In this document: piece after piece, positions 27,391 through 36,193 of the stretch
Layout: every line of letters starts with the position of its first letter
How positions within the stretch are numbered: the first letter of the stretch is position 1
Source: Gallintestinimicrobium propionicum
Lineage (GTDB): Bacteria; Bacillota; Clostridia; Lachnospirales; Lachnospiraceae
Direction of reading: 5' to 3'
Length of the DNA stretch: 64,000 bases
Assembly (NCBI RefSeq): GCF_025567525.1
Contig: NZ_JAOQJY010000001.1
Location: 248,001 to 312,000 of the forward strand
Position numbers and translations under genes: made by a program
The notes under the pieces: model-generated
Told to the model about the DNA's origin: nothing
The model's database searches: none
What the model saw: only the letters and a program-made list of their open reading frames with translations

Positions 27391-28084
27391 CGATTCTCTC
27401 CTTTTCATCATAGGCATCCAAAAGCCCGTTTTTAATCATATTATCATAAGCATTACGCATATGCAAGGCTGCCAACTCCTGTGCGCGGTCGGCATCCTTC
27501 CGGCAGATCGCCTCCATGATCTGTTTGTGCTCGAGCACAGCTTCCAGTCCTCTTTCACTGCCGGAAAGGTTCTGCTTGCGCATTCTCCGCACATATTCAT
27601 GGAAATCCCTCAGCTGATGCTCCAGCATTTTGCTTGAGCATGCTTCATATAAAATATCGTGGAACTGATCGTCAAGCTCCGTCAGCTTCTGGGCATGTCC
27701 CTTGCTGGCGTGAAATTCTGACAGGTAAATATTTTCTTCCAGCGCATCCAGCTGTTTTTCTGTAATATACGCGGTTGCCCAACGGGCACAAAGCCCTTCC
27801 AGCAAAGAACGGATCGCATAAATATCCTCCACGTCCTTTCTGGTGATGCCGGTCACATATGCCCCCTTGTTTGGGATAATGCTGACCAGACCTTCCAGTT
27901 CCAGCTGGCGCAGCGCTTCCCGGACGGGCGTGCGGGAAACGCCCATCTCTTCGCTGATCGCCATTTCCCGCAGTTCCTCGTGTTCTTTATAATGTCCGCT
28001 TAAAATATCCTCCCGCAGCTGATGAAAAACCTTTCCCCTCAGCGAATATCGGTCGGAGCTTTCTCCTTTTTCGTATTGACTCAT
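27383..28084 (-). CDS. GntR-family regulator (FadR/FCD subfamily)
   Basis: A 233-residue regulator with an N-terminal winged helix (residues about 15-80; EMGVSRTPVREALRQLELEGLV is split across the recognition helix) and a C-terminal all-helical FCD domain with the metal-ligand-type pattern of Asp and His residues (DDQFHDILYEA, EHKQIMEAI). FCD domains commonly bind carboxylic acids. It is embedded between the citrate synthase and icd genes, overlapping both, so it probably controls this operon in response to a carboxylate. The ligand is not shown by sequence. Confidence 0.9.
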   Translation of the reverse strand: MSQYEKGESSDRYSLRGKVFHQLREDILSGHYKEHEELREMAISEEMGVSRTPVREALRQLELEGLVSIIPNKGAYVTGITRKDVEDIYAIRSLLEGLCARWATAYITEKQLDALEENIYLSEFHASKGHAQKLTELDDQFHDILYEACSSKMLEHQLRDFHEYVRRMRKQNLSGSERGLEAVLEHKQIMEAICRKDADRAQELAALHMRNAYDNMIKNGLLDAYDEKERIDG

Positions 28085-29484
28085 ACCAATAAAATCCCCA
28101 GTTTCTTGCTGGCATCATCGATTACCTTCAACAGCTCTTCATCGGTCAGAACGGTAACACGGCCGCTTTCGTATTCGGCGTCCACCCATTTCTTGACCTC
28201 GTGAACCAGCTCGCAGTTTTTATCCAGCTTCTTTTCCTCCGGTAAATGGAAGTAAGTATTGATCCAGTGTGCGATTCCGGCAAGGCCGGAGGTATTCGAT
28301 ACAGCGCACAGAACCGGACGGTTTAAGAACTTTTCTGTATCAAAAATGTTGTAAATCTCTTCGTTTTTCAGCAGACCGTCTGCATGGATACCCGCTCTTG
28401 TGACATTGAAGTTCTTACCGACAAACGGCGTCCTGGGCGGGATGTGGTAGCCGATTTCTTTTTCGTAGTATTCTGCCAGCTCGGTGATCACCCTGGTGTC
28501 CATGCCGTTTAACGTGCCGCGCAGCTGTGCATATTCAAATACCATCGCTTCCAGAGGCGTATTACCGGTACGCTCGCCGATACCGAACAGCGAGGTGTTG
28601 ACACCGGAGCAGCCATACAGCCATGCCGTCGAGGAATTGACAACTGCCTTATAGAAATCGTTGTGTCCGTGCCATTCCAACAGCTCGTGGGGAACACCCG
28701 CGTGCGTGTGCAGCGCATAGATGATTCCCTGTACGCTTCTCGGGATAACGGCACCCGGATAGTTGACGCCGTAGCCCATCGTATCGCAGGCACGGATTTT
28801 GATCGGAATCTGATATTCCTTCATCAGCTTCATCAGCTCCAGGCAAAACGGAACAACATATCCGTAAATATCGGCCCGCGTGATATCCTCCAGATGGCAT
28901 CTGGGACTGATTCCCTCTTCCAGGCACTCCTTGATGACGCTCAGGTAATGCTCCATTGCCTGTTTGCGGGTCATTTTCAATTTCATGAAAATGTGATAAT
29001 CGGAACAGCTGACCAGAATACCGGTTTCCTTCATGCCGATCTCTTTCACCAGCTTGAAGTCCTCCTTGCTCGCGCGAATCCAGCTGGTAATTTCGGGAAA
29101 TTTATATCCTTTTTCCAGACATTTGTACACTGCATCCCGATCTTTTTTACTGTAAAGGAAAAATTCGCTGGCGCGGATCAGACCATTTTCTCCGCCCAGT
29201 CGGTGCAGATAGTCATAAATCGTTACAATCTGCTCGGTGGAATAAGGGGCGCGTGACTGCTGACCGTCACGGAACGTCGTATCGGTAATCCAGATGTCCT
29301 TTGGCATATCGTGCGGAACGGTACGGTCATTGAACGGAATCTTCGGAATTTCCGAATAAGGGAACATATTCCGGAAAACATTCGGCTTCTTCACGTCATC
29401 CAGAATGTACATATGCTCTTCGATCTCGAGCAGGTTCTTGTTCTCATTCATGGTGACCGGACGGTTAGTAAATGTATTGTTCAT
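28081..29484 (-). CDS. Probable Re-citrate synthase (homocitrate/isopropylmalate synthase family)
   Basis: A 467-residue DRE-TIM metallolyase with DTTFRDGQQSRAP at the start of the barrel and the metal motif HGHND. Its HMC-type barrel condenses acetyl-CoA with a 2-oxo acid. Its pairing with an isocitrate dehydrogenase and the absence of leu genes point to Re-citrate synthase, the anaerobe enzyme first described in Clostridium kluyveri, which is unrelated to the classical Si-type. Homologues are often mislabelled as isopropylmalate synthase. The start at 29484 follows AAGGAGAAGG; a longer frame to 29559 lacks one. It overlaps gntR by four bases. Homocitrate synthase is the main alternative. 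Confidence 0.75.
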   Translation of the reverse strand: MNNTFTNRPVTMNENKNLLEIEEHMYILDDVKKPNVFRNMFPYSEIPKIPFNDRTVPHDMPKDIWITDTTFRDGQQSRAPYSTEQIVTIYDYLHRLGGENGLIRASEFFLYSKKDRDAVYKCLEKGYKFPEITSWIRASKEDFKLVKEIGMKETGILVSCSDYHIFMKLKMTRKQAMEHYLSVIKECLEEGISPRCHLEDITRADIYGYVVPFCLELMKLMKEYQIPIKIRACDTMGYGVNYPGAVIPRSVQGIIYALHTHAGVPHELLEWHGHNDFYKAVVNSSTAWLYGCSGVNTSLFGIGERTGNTPLEAMVFEYAQLRGTLNGMDTRVITELAEYYEKEIGYHIPPRTPFVGKNFNVTRAGIHADGLLKNEEIYNIFDTEKFLNRPVLCAVSNTSGLAGIAHWINTYFHLPEEKKLDKNCELVHEVKKWVDAEYESGRVTVLTDEELLKVIDDASKKLGILLV

Positions 29485-29597
29485 GATTCCTTCTCCTTCG
29501 TTTGCTCGCCGCTTTCTTCCAAGCAGTGTGTTCTGTAATTCAGGTATCATTGTATACAATCATCCAATTTTTGTCAATCCTTCTGAAACAAAAAATT

Positions 29598-30515
29598 TTA
29601 TCCCTTTAACGCTCTGCCTACATGAAGCATTCCCCAGCCCTGCATCCCCCAGTTTTCTCCCAGATCCTGCGCATGGTATAGCAGCCGTTCCCGTACCTGT
29701 TCGTTTGTCAGATGCGGCTCCTTTTCCCACAAAAGTGCTGCTGCCGCGCTGACTGCCGGAACTGCCATCGAGGTCCCGTTCTTTGCCGTATACGGATGAT
29801 TTACCGAGCAGAAATGATTTTTCCGATACCAGGCATTGCAGGAAATGATGCCGCTTCCCGGCGCCACCAGATCCGGTTTTTTCACCCTGCCGTTTGCAGG
29901 CCCTCTCCCGGAATAAGCGGCGCAGGCATTTTTGTGTCCCGGGGTCTGCCTTCCATCATGACATCCGACCGATACGACGTGCGCCTGCAGACCCATCGCA
30001 GAGACAGAATCCGGGGCAGGTCCGTTGTTTCCGGCAGCCACTGCGACGAACAGCCCTGCATTCCATGCTTTTGCAATCCAAGAAAGCAGCTCCTGCTCAA
30101 GCGCAGCTTCCCGGATCGAGCCGATCCCGACGGAAATATTCAAAATTCTCGTATGATAAATCCGGCGTGTGTCCAGCACATACCGGATGCCTTCTATCAT
30201 GGCGGCAACGTTTCCGTCCCCGCGTTCGTCCAGCACCTTGCATACTACCAGACGGCAGCCTGGCGCAATTCCGGCATACAGACCGTTGGAGCATTTTCCG
30301 TTTCCGCACAGGCAGCCTGCCACATGGGTTCCATGCCCGCTGTCGTCATACGGCTGCTTCTGTCCGCCGACAAAGTCTGCAAATCCTGCGATTCTCCCGG
30401 AAAGATCCGGATGCAGCGCGATCCCGGTGTCCAGCACCGCTGCCGTCACACCTTTTCCGGAAAGCCCGTTTACCTCTGCCGCGGTCGCGTGGACAACTCT
30501 CTTTACCCTGTTCAA
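29598..30515 (-). CDS. Compact intracellular-type subtilisin-like serine protease (S8)
   Basis: A 305-residue S8 protease with a complete triad: Asp in AVLDTGIALHP, His in DDSGHGTHVAGCL and Ser in NGTSMAVPAV, plus oxyanion Asn in AAAGNNGPAP. No signal peptide and almost no prodomain precede the catalytic domain, as in intracellular subtilisins. The only in-frame start is TTG at 30515 (stop codon eight codons upstream), with AAGGA ten bases before it. It is divergent from the Cys-rich microprotein gene. Some such enzymes act in germination or spore maturation; that role is only suggested by the neighbours. Confidence 0.85.
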   Translation of the reverse strand: MNRVKRVVHATAAEVNGLSGKGVTAAVLDTGIALHPDLSGRIAGFADFVGGQKQPYDDSGHGTHVAGCLCGNGKCSNGLYAGIAPGCRLVVCKVLDERGDGNVAAMIEGIRYVLDTRRIYHTRILNISVGIGSIREAALEQELLSWIAKAWNAGLFVAVAAGNNGPAPDSVSAMGLQAHVVSVGCHDGRQTPGHKNACAAYSGRGPANGRVKKPDLVAPGSGIISCNAWYRKNHFCSVNHPYTAKNGTSMAVPAVSAAAALLWEKEPHLTNEQVRERLLYHAQDLGENWGMQGWGMLHVGRALKG

Positions 30516-30863
30516 GGCATACGCATCCTTTTTCTTTTAGGATATGGAAGGATGGGGGAAGAGGTGTGCTGCATTCTATGGAAGACAGTGAAAATAGAAT
30601 CCTGCTTCGCAGGATTCTCCGCCTGCGGCGGGTCGCGCAAGCGACATAATTCCACTCCGCCAAAGTGCGATCCTCGCGGAGCGTTTTTTATCGTATAGAA
30701 ACGAAGTTTCCTATACGATAAAAAAACCGGCCTGCTCGCCGGGCTCCAGTGCACCAGCAAATGATAGGAAAAGTGTTTCAAAAATTTTCCTTCCACGTAA
30801 GAAACCTGGACAAGCGTGCGGTCATATCTTAAACCATAACTATCCATTCGGAGGCTCATAACC
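30516..30863. other. Divergent intergenic region between subtilase and Cys-rich microprotein genes
   Basis: The 348-base region holds a full type B multi-hairpin repeat (30593..30726) and a CCGG..CCGG hairpin after it. On the minus strand CATAGAAT near 30564..30571 resembles a sigma-E -10 box, but this is weak. GGAGG at 30850..30854 is the ribosome site of the plus-strand gene. Confidence 0.6.
30593..30726 (+). repeat. Composite multi-hairpin repeat, type B, plus orientation
   Basis: Successive hairpins: H1 (agaatcctg/caggattct, 30596..30618), H2 (CGCC/GGCG), H3 (GTCGC/GCGAC, 30632..30645), H4 (CTCCGC/GCGGAG enclosing GTGCGATCCTC, followed by six T) and H5 (ATCGTATAG/CTATACGAT, 30690..30719) with flanking A-run. 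The same order recurs in reverse at 51158..51280 and, with other arm sequences, at 55402 and 39491. Confidence 0.85.
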
Positions 30864-31139
30864 ATGAGTGATTTATCAGCTACCAACTGCGGATGCGGCA
30901 ATACCTGTCAGAACGGCGGTCTTTTCGGCGGCAACAGTTGCTGCCTCATTCTGATTCTGCTGTTATGCTGCGGCAACAACGGACTCGGAGCAAACAACGG
31001 CTGTGGCTGTAACGACGGCTGCAACAACGGCTGTAATTCCCTGATCTGGATTCTGCTGCTTCTGGCTTGCTGCGGCAACGGCTGCAGCGGAATCGGCACG
31101 AATAACGGCTGCGGATGCAACAATGGCTGTGGATGCTGA
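30864..31139 (+). CDS. Cys/Gly/Asn-rich microprotein, chorion-class-like
   Basis: A 91-residue protein with an unusual composition: about one fifth Cys, with repeated NNGCGCN and GNGCSG units flanking two very hydrophobic blocks (CCLILILLLCCG, residues about 27-38, and LIWILLLLACCG, about 59-70). Similar proteins in Lachnospiraceae are commonly labelled chorion class high-cysteine protein, a name by composition and not by function. The two halves look like an internal duplication. It has a strong GGAGG ribosome site. Disulfide cross-linking in a surface or spore-coat layer is a reasonable guess, not shown. Confidence 0.75.
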   Translation: MSDLSATNCGCGNTCQNGGLFGGNSCCLILILLLCCGNNGLGANNGCGCNDGCNNGCNSLIWILLLLACCGNGCSGIGTNNGCGCNNGCGC

Positions 31140-31337
31140 TTCCATAGGTATCTGAGCGCATCTGGCTCCCATCCCAAAGGGCATTGCTTCCTCCGGGGGT
31201 AATGCCCCTTCGCGATGCAAACGATTTTTCGAGTCCCACAGACGATCTCTGACAGACTGGCAAAAGCAATTCCTTGTTGTCCTATTCTATCTGACTGTTT
31301 CATAGGAATAGAATAAACACCGTAAGGAAGCTTTTTA
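31140..31337. other. Intergenic region with two inverted repeats
   Basis: A hairpin GGGCATT (31179..31185)/AATGCCC (31201..31207) lies shortly after the microprotein gene but without a T-run. A second inverted repeat, TATTCTAT (31283..31290)/ATAGAATA (31308..31315), lies 22 bases before the next start and could be an operator. No gene is seen. Confidence 0.45.
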
Positions 31338-31970
31338 ATGAACGTCTGTGAAAACGAAGCTGTCATCGCCTTTGATACGCTCTATACCCAAAACCATATC
31401 CAGATTTTAAAAATCCTGCTGCCATATTTTGACCCATATGGTCAAAGCCATCTCGCGGTCTGGATCAAATATCTGGAGCTGCGCTACACCCTGGAATATG
31501 TTTCCAGGCATCCGTCCCCTCCATACAAAAATCAAACCTCCGGCACATCCTCGCCGGACTTTGCCGTGTTGTTTGAGCAGATCAAAAACTTTTGTTCTCC
31601 CCGGGAAAAAGCACTGTTTGGAGAACTTCTCAACCTGCAGAAAAATCTCGAGCTGTTCGAGGAAATGAAAGGAATGATGCAGCTATTTGAAACGTTGCGG
31701 GAAAGTGCGCCCGACGCAGATGCCGATACTGCGGCAGATGCAGACTGTTCCGGCACGAATCCGGATGCCGGTTATACGAAAGCAGCTGCAAGAACAGGCA
31801 GCGAAACAGATACTGCCGCCGGGCAGGCAACGTCCGCTTTCGATTCCGCGTCAGCATCTTTGACAGGAACAACTACTTTTCCCGACAATTTCGACCCCAT
31901 GACATTTTTAAAGGGCATGCTCTCACCGGAACAGCAGGCGATGTTCGAGGCGTTCCGCGATGGGCTCTAA
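31338..31970 (+). CDS. Conserved-looking hypothetical protein (helical, acidic/Ala-rich linker)
   Basis: A 210-residue protein I do not recognise. Residues 1-130 are predicted helical and well ordered (IAFDTLYTQNHIQILKILLPYF at the start, then LFGELLNLQKNLELFEEM). An Ala/Asp/Thr-rich low-complexity linker follows (about 135-185), then a terminal motif DPMTFLKGMLSPEQQAMFEAF. No signal peptide or membrane span is seen. Ribosome site GTAAGGAAG lies upstream. The next gene ends with a related SPEQQ/TPEEQ-type helix, which suggests partner proteins. Function unknown. Confidence 0.7.
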   Translation: MNVCENEAVIAFDTLYTQNHIQILKILLPYFDPYGQSHLAVWIKYLELRYTLEYVSRHPSPPYKNQTSGTSSPDFAVLFEQIKNFCSPREKALFGELLNLQKNLELFEEMKGMMQLFETLRESAPDADADTAADADCSGTNPDAGYTKAAARTGSETDTAAGQATSAFDSASASLTGTTTFPDNFDPMTFLKGMLSPEQQAMFEAFRDGL

Positions 31971-32010
31971 ATACCGCTTTTTCCAGAATATTTTCAAAAC
32001 GGAGGTTTTT

Positions 32011-32334
32011 ATGACCAGTCAACAAAATAATGATACAAACACCACCTCGGAACCAAACTGGATGAAGGAAGACTGCGTCCAGAACATTCCCAAAGAAAAG
32101 TTACAATTTTTACAAAAACTCGTCTTTGAAAGCAGCTCGCTTTCGCAAAAAGAACTGCTGCCTTTTCTGATGGCGCTGGCACAGAAAAGCCGAGAAGCAT
32201 CGATCAGTTTTTCCGACACAGAAATTTCTTCCATCCTCACGGCGATCCGCAAATATGCCACACCGGAGGAACAGCTGAAAATGAATCAGATCGTCCGCCT
32301 GATGGCAAAGAAAATGCCCGGAAAGAGGGAGTAA
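32011..32334 (+). CDS. Small helical hypothetical protein, partner of the preceding gene
   Basis: A 107-residue protein from the ATG at 32011, preceded by GGAGG; a longer frame from 31960 lacks a ribosome site and overlaps the previous gene. The N-terminus is Asn/Thr-rich and flexible; the rest is helical (KEKLQFLQKLVFESSSLSQ, then KELLPFLMALAQKSREASIS and TPEEQLKMNQIVRLMAKKM). The TPEEQ helix echoes SPEQQ in the preceding protein. The stop codon lies in the loop of the transcription terminator. No family is recognised. Confidence 0.7.
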   Translation: MTSQQNNDTNTTSEPNWMKEDCVQNIPKEKLQFLQKLVFESSSLSQKELLPFLMALAQKSREASISFSDTEISSILTAIRKYATPEEQLKMNQIVRLMAKKMPGKRE

Positions 32335-32357
32335 ATCTCCCGCCTTCCGGGCGTTTT
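32316..32357 (+). terminator. Terminator overlapping the gene end
   Basis: GCCCGGAA and TTCCGGGC form the outer stem and GGGAG/CTCCC the inner stem, followed by GTTTT. The stop codon TAA (32332..32334) is in the loop, so termination hairpin and coding end are the same bases. Confidence 0.8.
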
Positions 32358-32411
32358 CAAGAAACCCACCGGGGGTTAAACTTTTCAGATATGGAAACCT
32401 TCTGTGATCCG

Positions 32412-33125
32412 TCAGTCCCCGGAGCTTTCTGCAGTTTCCGTTTCGCCAGCCGTCCCGGCATTCTCACCTTCTGCGTCCGCACTTTCTGTTTCGCCATCTG
32501 TGCTTTCCAGTGTCTTAGCCGCAGCCGTTTCCTCTATAGCGTCAGTTGCTGCCGTCTCGTCTGCAGAATCTGCCGTTTCCTCTGTCGCCGTTTCGGTCTC
32601 CGTCTCGTCGATGAAGTCCTCCGGATCCTTATCGAAATCCGTCACGATATTGCTGGAAACGAGGTAAACATTGTCGTCGCCTTCCACTTTGATGTAATAC
32701 TCAGAAAGCAGATCACTCTTATTTCCGGCATAAATCACAACCTGTGTTCCATCGGAAAGGACTGCCGTGATCGTCCGGAAAGGCTCCTCCAGTCCGTACT
32801 GGGAAAGATCCTCCGGCGCTTCCACAACAGTTTCCGTCGTCGTGATGTTGGCGATTTCATTCAACAGCGTGTTAACCGTCGATTCCTTAATGGTTTCATC
32901 CGGCAGGCTGCTCTCCGTCCAGGCATCATCTGTTTTCACCAGATGAACCTCGTGGTCGCCGGAAAGGATCAGCTCCGTCACATCATCCTTATTGAAGTTG
33001 GTAACGTCAACAGAAACGGTTTCTTCCTCCGTTTCAAACGTATGATTCCGGATGATAAAATATCCGCCGACGCAGACGATACATAATACAAGTAAGATCA
33101 AAATTTGAATTTTCTGTTTTTTCAT
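32412..33125 (-). CDS. DUF4340 lipo/membrane-anchored subunit of a Gld-type ABC exporter
   Basis: A 237-residue protein with an N-terminal hydrophobic anchor (about residues 5-24), a DUF4340 beta-rich domain (DVTNFNKDDVTELILSG, then YAGNKSDLLSEYYIKVEGD) and an acidic C-terminal tail dominated by Glu, Thr and Ala (TETETATEETADSADE and similar). The tail looks like a low-complexity extension that varies in length. It starts one base after the GldG-like gene ends. DUF4340 proteins regularly accompany GldA/GldFG-like transporters; the substrate is unknown. Confidence 0.8.
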   Translation of the reverse strand: MKKQKIQILILLVLCIVCVGGYFIIRNHTFETEEETVSVDVTNFNKDDVTELILSGDHEVHLVKTDDAWTESSLPDETIKESTVNTLLNEIANITTTETVVEAPEDLSQYGLEEPFRTITAVLSDGTQVVIYAGNKSDLLSEYYIKVEGDDNVYLVSSNIVTDFDKDPEDFIDETETETATEETADSADETAATDAIEETAAAKTLESTDGETESADAEGENAGTAGETETAESSGD

Positions 33126-35246
33126 TTATCTCTTTCTCCTTCTGGCCCAGATGATAATACCGGCTGCCAGCAGACCGATAGGAAGGATGCCCATCAGGAG
33201 GATTCCATAGCGGACAGCAGATGCCGTAGGAACGGTCGCATAGGTGAACGCCATTGATTTGGTCGGGATGGAAATACTTTCGCTCTCTCCTGCCATCGTG
33301 CTGATCGCGTTGGTGAACAGCGTCAGGTTGTTATCCATCGTGTACTGGTTTGCCGACTCTGTGAACAGATAGGATGAGCTGTATAAAATCAGCTGTGCTT
33401 CTTCGCCGGAAGCAAGTGTTTTCACCGCTTTTACGCCGACAGTAAATGGTCCCTGCGCATCGTCCTCTGTTTTCTTGACGTCGGAGGACTGATTTAAATC
33501 GGTCTTGCTGTACGCCTTCTCCGAAGTTGTCAAAAGAGTGGTCAGCGTAACTCCATCCTTCTCCTTCGTCAGAATCGGCTGGGCATACGGCATCATGATA
33601 TAATCATAGCTCTTTCCGTAAACACCGTTCGTCAGGCTGTCGGAGGAAACGTTCGGCAGCAGATAGATCGGATTCTGATACATTCTCGCATTATCCTGCT
33701 CCACGATCAGACCGTTCCCGATGGAAAGTCCGAACTCGGAAAGCACCTTTGTCAGGTTCAGCATCTCCTCAGAGAAGCTATCGATATAAGAGGTGGAAAT
33801 CAGAACCTTTCCGCCGTTGTTTAAGTATGCAATCAGCTTATCGGCATCCTCTGCGTTTAAGTCGTTTGTAGGGGAAAGGATCAGGACTCCATTTGCATCG
33901 TCCGGAACACCGTCCTCTGTCAAAAGTGTCAGATCCGCAAGGTCGACATTTTCCTTTTTCACGCCATCCTCAAACGAGCTGTCCAGGCTGGATTCTCCGT
34001 GACCGTTTAATTCATAAACAACGGAGGTGGAATCGCTCGTTACATAGGCGATCGCGCTTGTCAGCTGTCCTTCTGCATCGTAGCCGCTGACAGAGCTGGA
34101 ATAGTTGCTGTAGTCATAGTCATATTCGTAAATATTGTTGTAATTGATTACCTTAAATCGCTGTGCGGATTCCACGATCATGGAGTTTACGGAAATGCTG
34201 TCGGTATAATCCTTATAAAAATCAGGGGAAACGACAGGATCCTTGTAAACCAGCTTGATGTGATCGGAAAGCTCTGCATAGCTTTTCAGCGTCTGCTGCA
34301 GCGTTTCATCCTGGCTGCTTTCCGAATTGATGACATAAATCGTCACATCCTCAGACAGGTTTTTGACGAGATTTTTCGTCGTCTGTGTCAGCGTATATAG
34401 CTTCTGGCTTGTTACATCAATCTTCGTATAGCGATCCGGCAGGGCGGAAAATCCGAGGTTTAAGAACACCGCAATCGCTACGACAAGGGCGATCATACCA
34501 CTGCTGTAAGCGCCGATCTGCAGCGTTTTTACCGAGACCTGATATCTTCTCTTCTGGATCGACTGAACCGTTAAGAATAAAAATACAATGATCAAAGTTA
34601 CAAAATACAGGACGGATTTCAGATTCAGCGTTCCCTCCACCATAGCGTCCAGACGGTCGGTGAAGTTGTAAGCGTTTAAAATTTTTGTCAGCAGGTTGCC
34701 GGTTTGGGAAATCAGTCCGGTAATGGAGGACATCATGTAGCCGACAAATAAAAGGGCAAAGGAAAGCACTGCTGCGATGATCTGACTTTCTGTGATTGAG
34801 GAAATAAACAGGCCAATCGCAAGGCAGGTCAGACCAAACAGATAATAAGCCAGCAGCGCCGTGTAGCTTTCGCCCATCGGAACGGTTCCGTAGCGGCTTA
34901 AAATCAGCGGGAACAGCGCCATCACCGCAACCGGAATGGTAAAGACGGTCGCCATCGCAAGGTATTTGCCCACTACGATTCCTCCGATCGAAACCGGAGA
35001 AGTCAAAATCAACTGATCCGTTTTCTGCTTACGCTCCTCTGCCAGCATACGCATGGACAGAATCGGTGTCGATAACAGCAGCAAAAACAGGATACTGGAA
35101 AAGCTCTGTCCGACATTGCTGTAGCCGGACAGCAGATTGATTGCAAAAAAGTAAAGTCCGGCAAGACAGATATGTGCTGCAATAAACAGCCAGCCGGTTA
35201 CCGTCGTAAAGAATGTTTTTAATTCTCTTTTATAAATTGCTGTCAT
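33126..35246 (-). CDS. ABC-2 permease fused to GldG-like auxiliary domain
   Basis: A 706-residue fusion. Residues 1-250 are an ABC-2 permease with six transmembrane spans (MLAEERKQKTDQLILTSPVSI is the typical cytoplasmic loop, GldF-like). Residues about 255-670 are a periplasmic-type GldG domain with SQKLYTLTQTTKNLVKNL and VLILSPTNDLNAEDADKL. A final transmembrane helix precedes the basic end WARRRKR. Gld-family exporters were named in gliding Bacteroidetes, but homologues are widespread in non-gliding Firmicutes. It overlaps the ATPase gene by four bases. Confidence 0.85.
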   Translation of the reverse strand: MTAIYKRELKTFFTTVTGWLFIAAHICLAGLYFFAINLLSGYSNVGQSFSSILFLLLLSTPILSMRMLAEERKQKTDQLILTSPVSIGGIVVGKYLAMATVFTIPVAVMALFPLILSRYGTVPMGESYTALLAYYLFGLTCLAIGLFISSITESQIIAAVLSFALLFVGYMMSSITGLISQTGNLLTKILNAYNFTDRLDAMVEGTLNLKSVLYFVTLIIVFLFLTVQSIQKRRYQVSVKTLQIGAYSSGMIALVVAIAVFLNLGFSALPDRYTKIDVTSQKLYTLTQTTKNLVKNLSEDVTIYVINSESSQDETLQQTLKSYAELSDHIKLVYKDPVVSPDFYKDYTDSISVNSMIVESAQRFKVINYNNIYEYDYDYSNYSSSVSGYDAEGQLTSAIAYVTSDSTSVVYELNGHGESSLDSSFEDGVKKENVDLADLTLLTEDGVPDDANGVLILSPTNDLNAEDADKLIAYLNNGGKVLISTSYIDSFSEEMLNLTKVLSEFGLSIGNGLIVEQDNARMYQNPIYLLPNVSSDSLTNGVYGKSYDYIMMPYAQPILTKEKDGVTLTTLLTTSEKAYSKTDLNQSSDVKKTEDDAQGPFTVGVKAVKTLASGEEAQLILYSSSYLFTESANQYTMDNNLTLFTNAISTMAGESESISIPTKSMAFTYATVPTASAVRYGILLMGILPIGLLAAGIIIWARRRKR

Positions 35247-36193
35247 TGTTTCGTCTCCTCCTCGGGCTTATCGGTCAGCTGCAGGAAGATATCCTCCAGC
35301 GATCCCGTCTTTTTCTCCATGCCAAGCAGGGGCATCCGATTCTCTGCCAGCTCATAAAACAGCGGCTCGCGGATATCGCAGTCCGCCTTCTCCGAAACCT
35401 GTGCAAGCACGGTTCCATCTTCTGCTTCTGTCGTCGTAAAGCTTTCTACACCGTCCAGATTTGACAGCAGCGTCTTTAACTGCGCTGCAGTCCCCTTTAC
35501 GCAAAGCTCCAGCTCGCCTGCGCCCTTTAGCTTTGCCTGCAGTCCGTCCGGCGTATCGCTTGCAACCAGCTCACCCTTGGAAATAATCAGGATCTGGTCA
35601 CACACTGCACTGACTTCGGACAGAATATGCGAACTCAAAATAACTGTATGGTCTTTTTTGAGACTGCGGATCAGCTCACGCATCTCGATCATCTGTCTCG
35701 GATCCAGACCGACAGTCGGCTCATCCAGAATAATCGTCTCAGGATCGCCGAGCACTGCCTGTGCCAGACCGACTCTTTGTTTATAACCTTTGGAAAGGTT
35801 GTTAATCAGACGCTTCCGGACATCCTCCAGCTGTGCGGTTTTGATCGCCTTTTCGATCTGCGCTGCTCTTTCCTTTCTCGGAATGCGCTTTAATTCTGCT
35901 GCAAATTTCAGATATTCCTCAACGGTCATCTCACTGTACAGCGGCGGAATTTCCGGCAGATAACCGATATGTTCCTTTGCCTTTTCCGGCTCTTTGACGA
36001 TGTCAAAGCCGTCCACCTTTACGGTTCCGGCAGTCGGTGCCAGATATCCTGTAATCATATTCATGGTGGTCGATTTTCCGGCTCCGTTTGGTCCTAAGAA
36101 TCCGTAGATCTGTCCTTCTTCAATCCGGACATTCAGATCCTTGACCGCATAGTGATCGCCATATTTTTTGACCAGATGCGAAATCTCAATCAT
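35243..36193 (-). CDS. ABC transporter ATP-binding protein (GldA/NatA-like)
   Basis: A 316-residue ATPase that powers the adjacent permease. Motifs: Walker A GPNGAGKS, signature LSKGYKQRVGLAQAVLGDP, Walker B IILDEPTVGLDP and the switch His in ILSSHIL. A C-terminal domain (about residues 220-316) matches the GldA/CcmA branch. It is the first gene of the three-gene exporter operon (ATPase, permease-GldG, DUF4340), all overlapping or abutting. Substrate unknown. Confidence 0.9.
   Translation of the reverse strand: MIEISHLVKKYGDHYAVKDLNVRIEEGQIYGFLGPNGAGKSTTMNMITGYLAPTAGTVKVDGFDIVKEPEKAKEHIGYLPEIPPLYSEMTVEEYLKFAAELKRIPRKERAAQIEKAIKTAQLEDVRKRLINNLSKGYKQRVGLAQAVLGDPETIILDEPTVGLDPRQMIEMRELIRSLKKDHTVILSSHILSEVSAVCDQILIISKGELVASDTPDGLQAKLKGAGELELCVKGTAAQLKTLLSNLDGVESFTTTEAEDGTVLAQVSEKADCDIREPLFYELAENRMPLLGMEKKTGSLEDIFLQLTDKPEEETKQ

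Noticed and set aside
30512..30901. 129-codon minus-strand frame across the type B repeat and the start of the Cys-rich gene
   Set aside because: It overlaps the start of a better-supported gene and is composed of repeat sequence.
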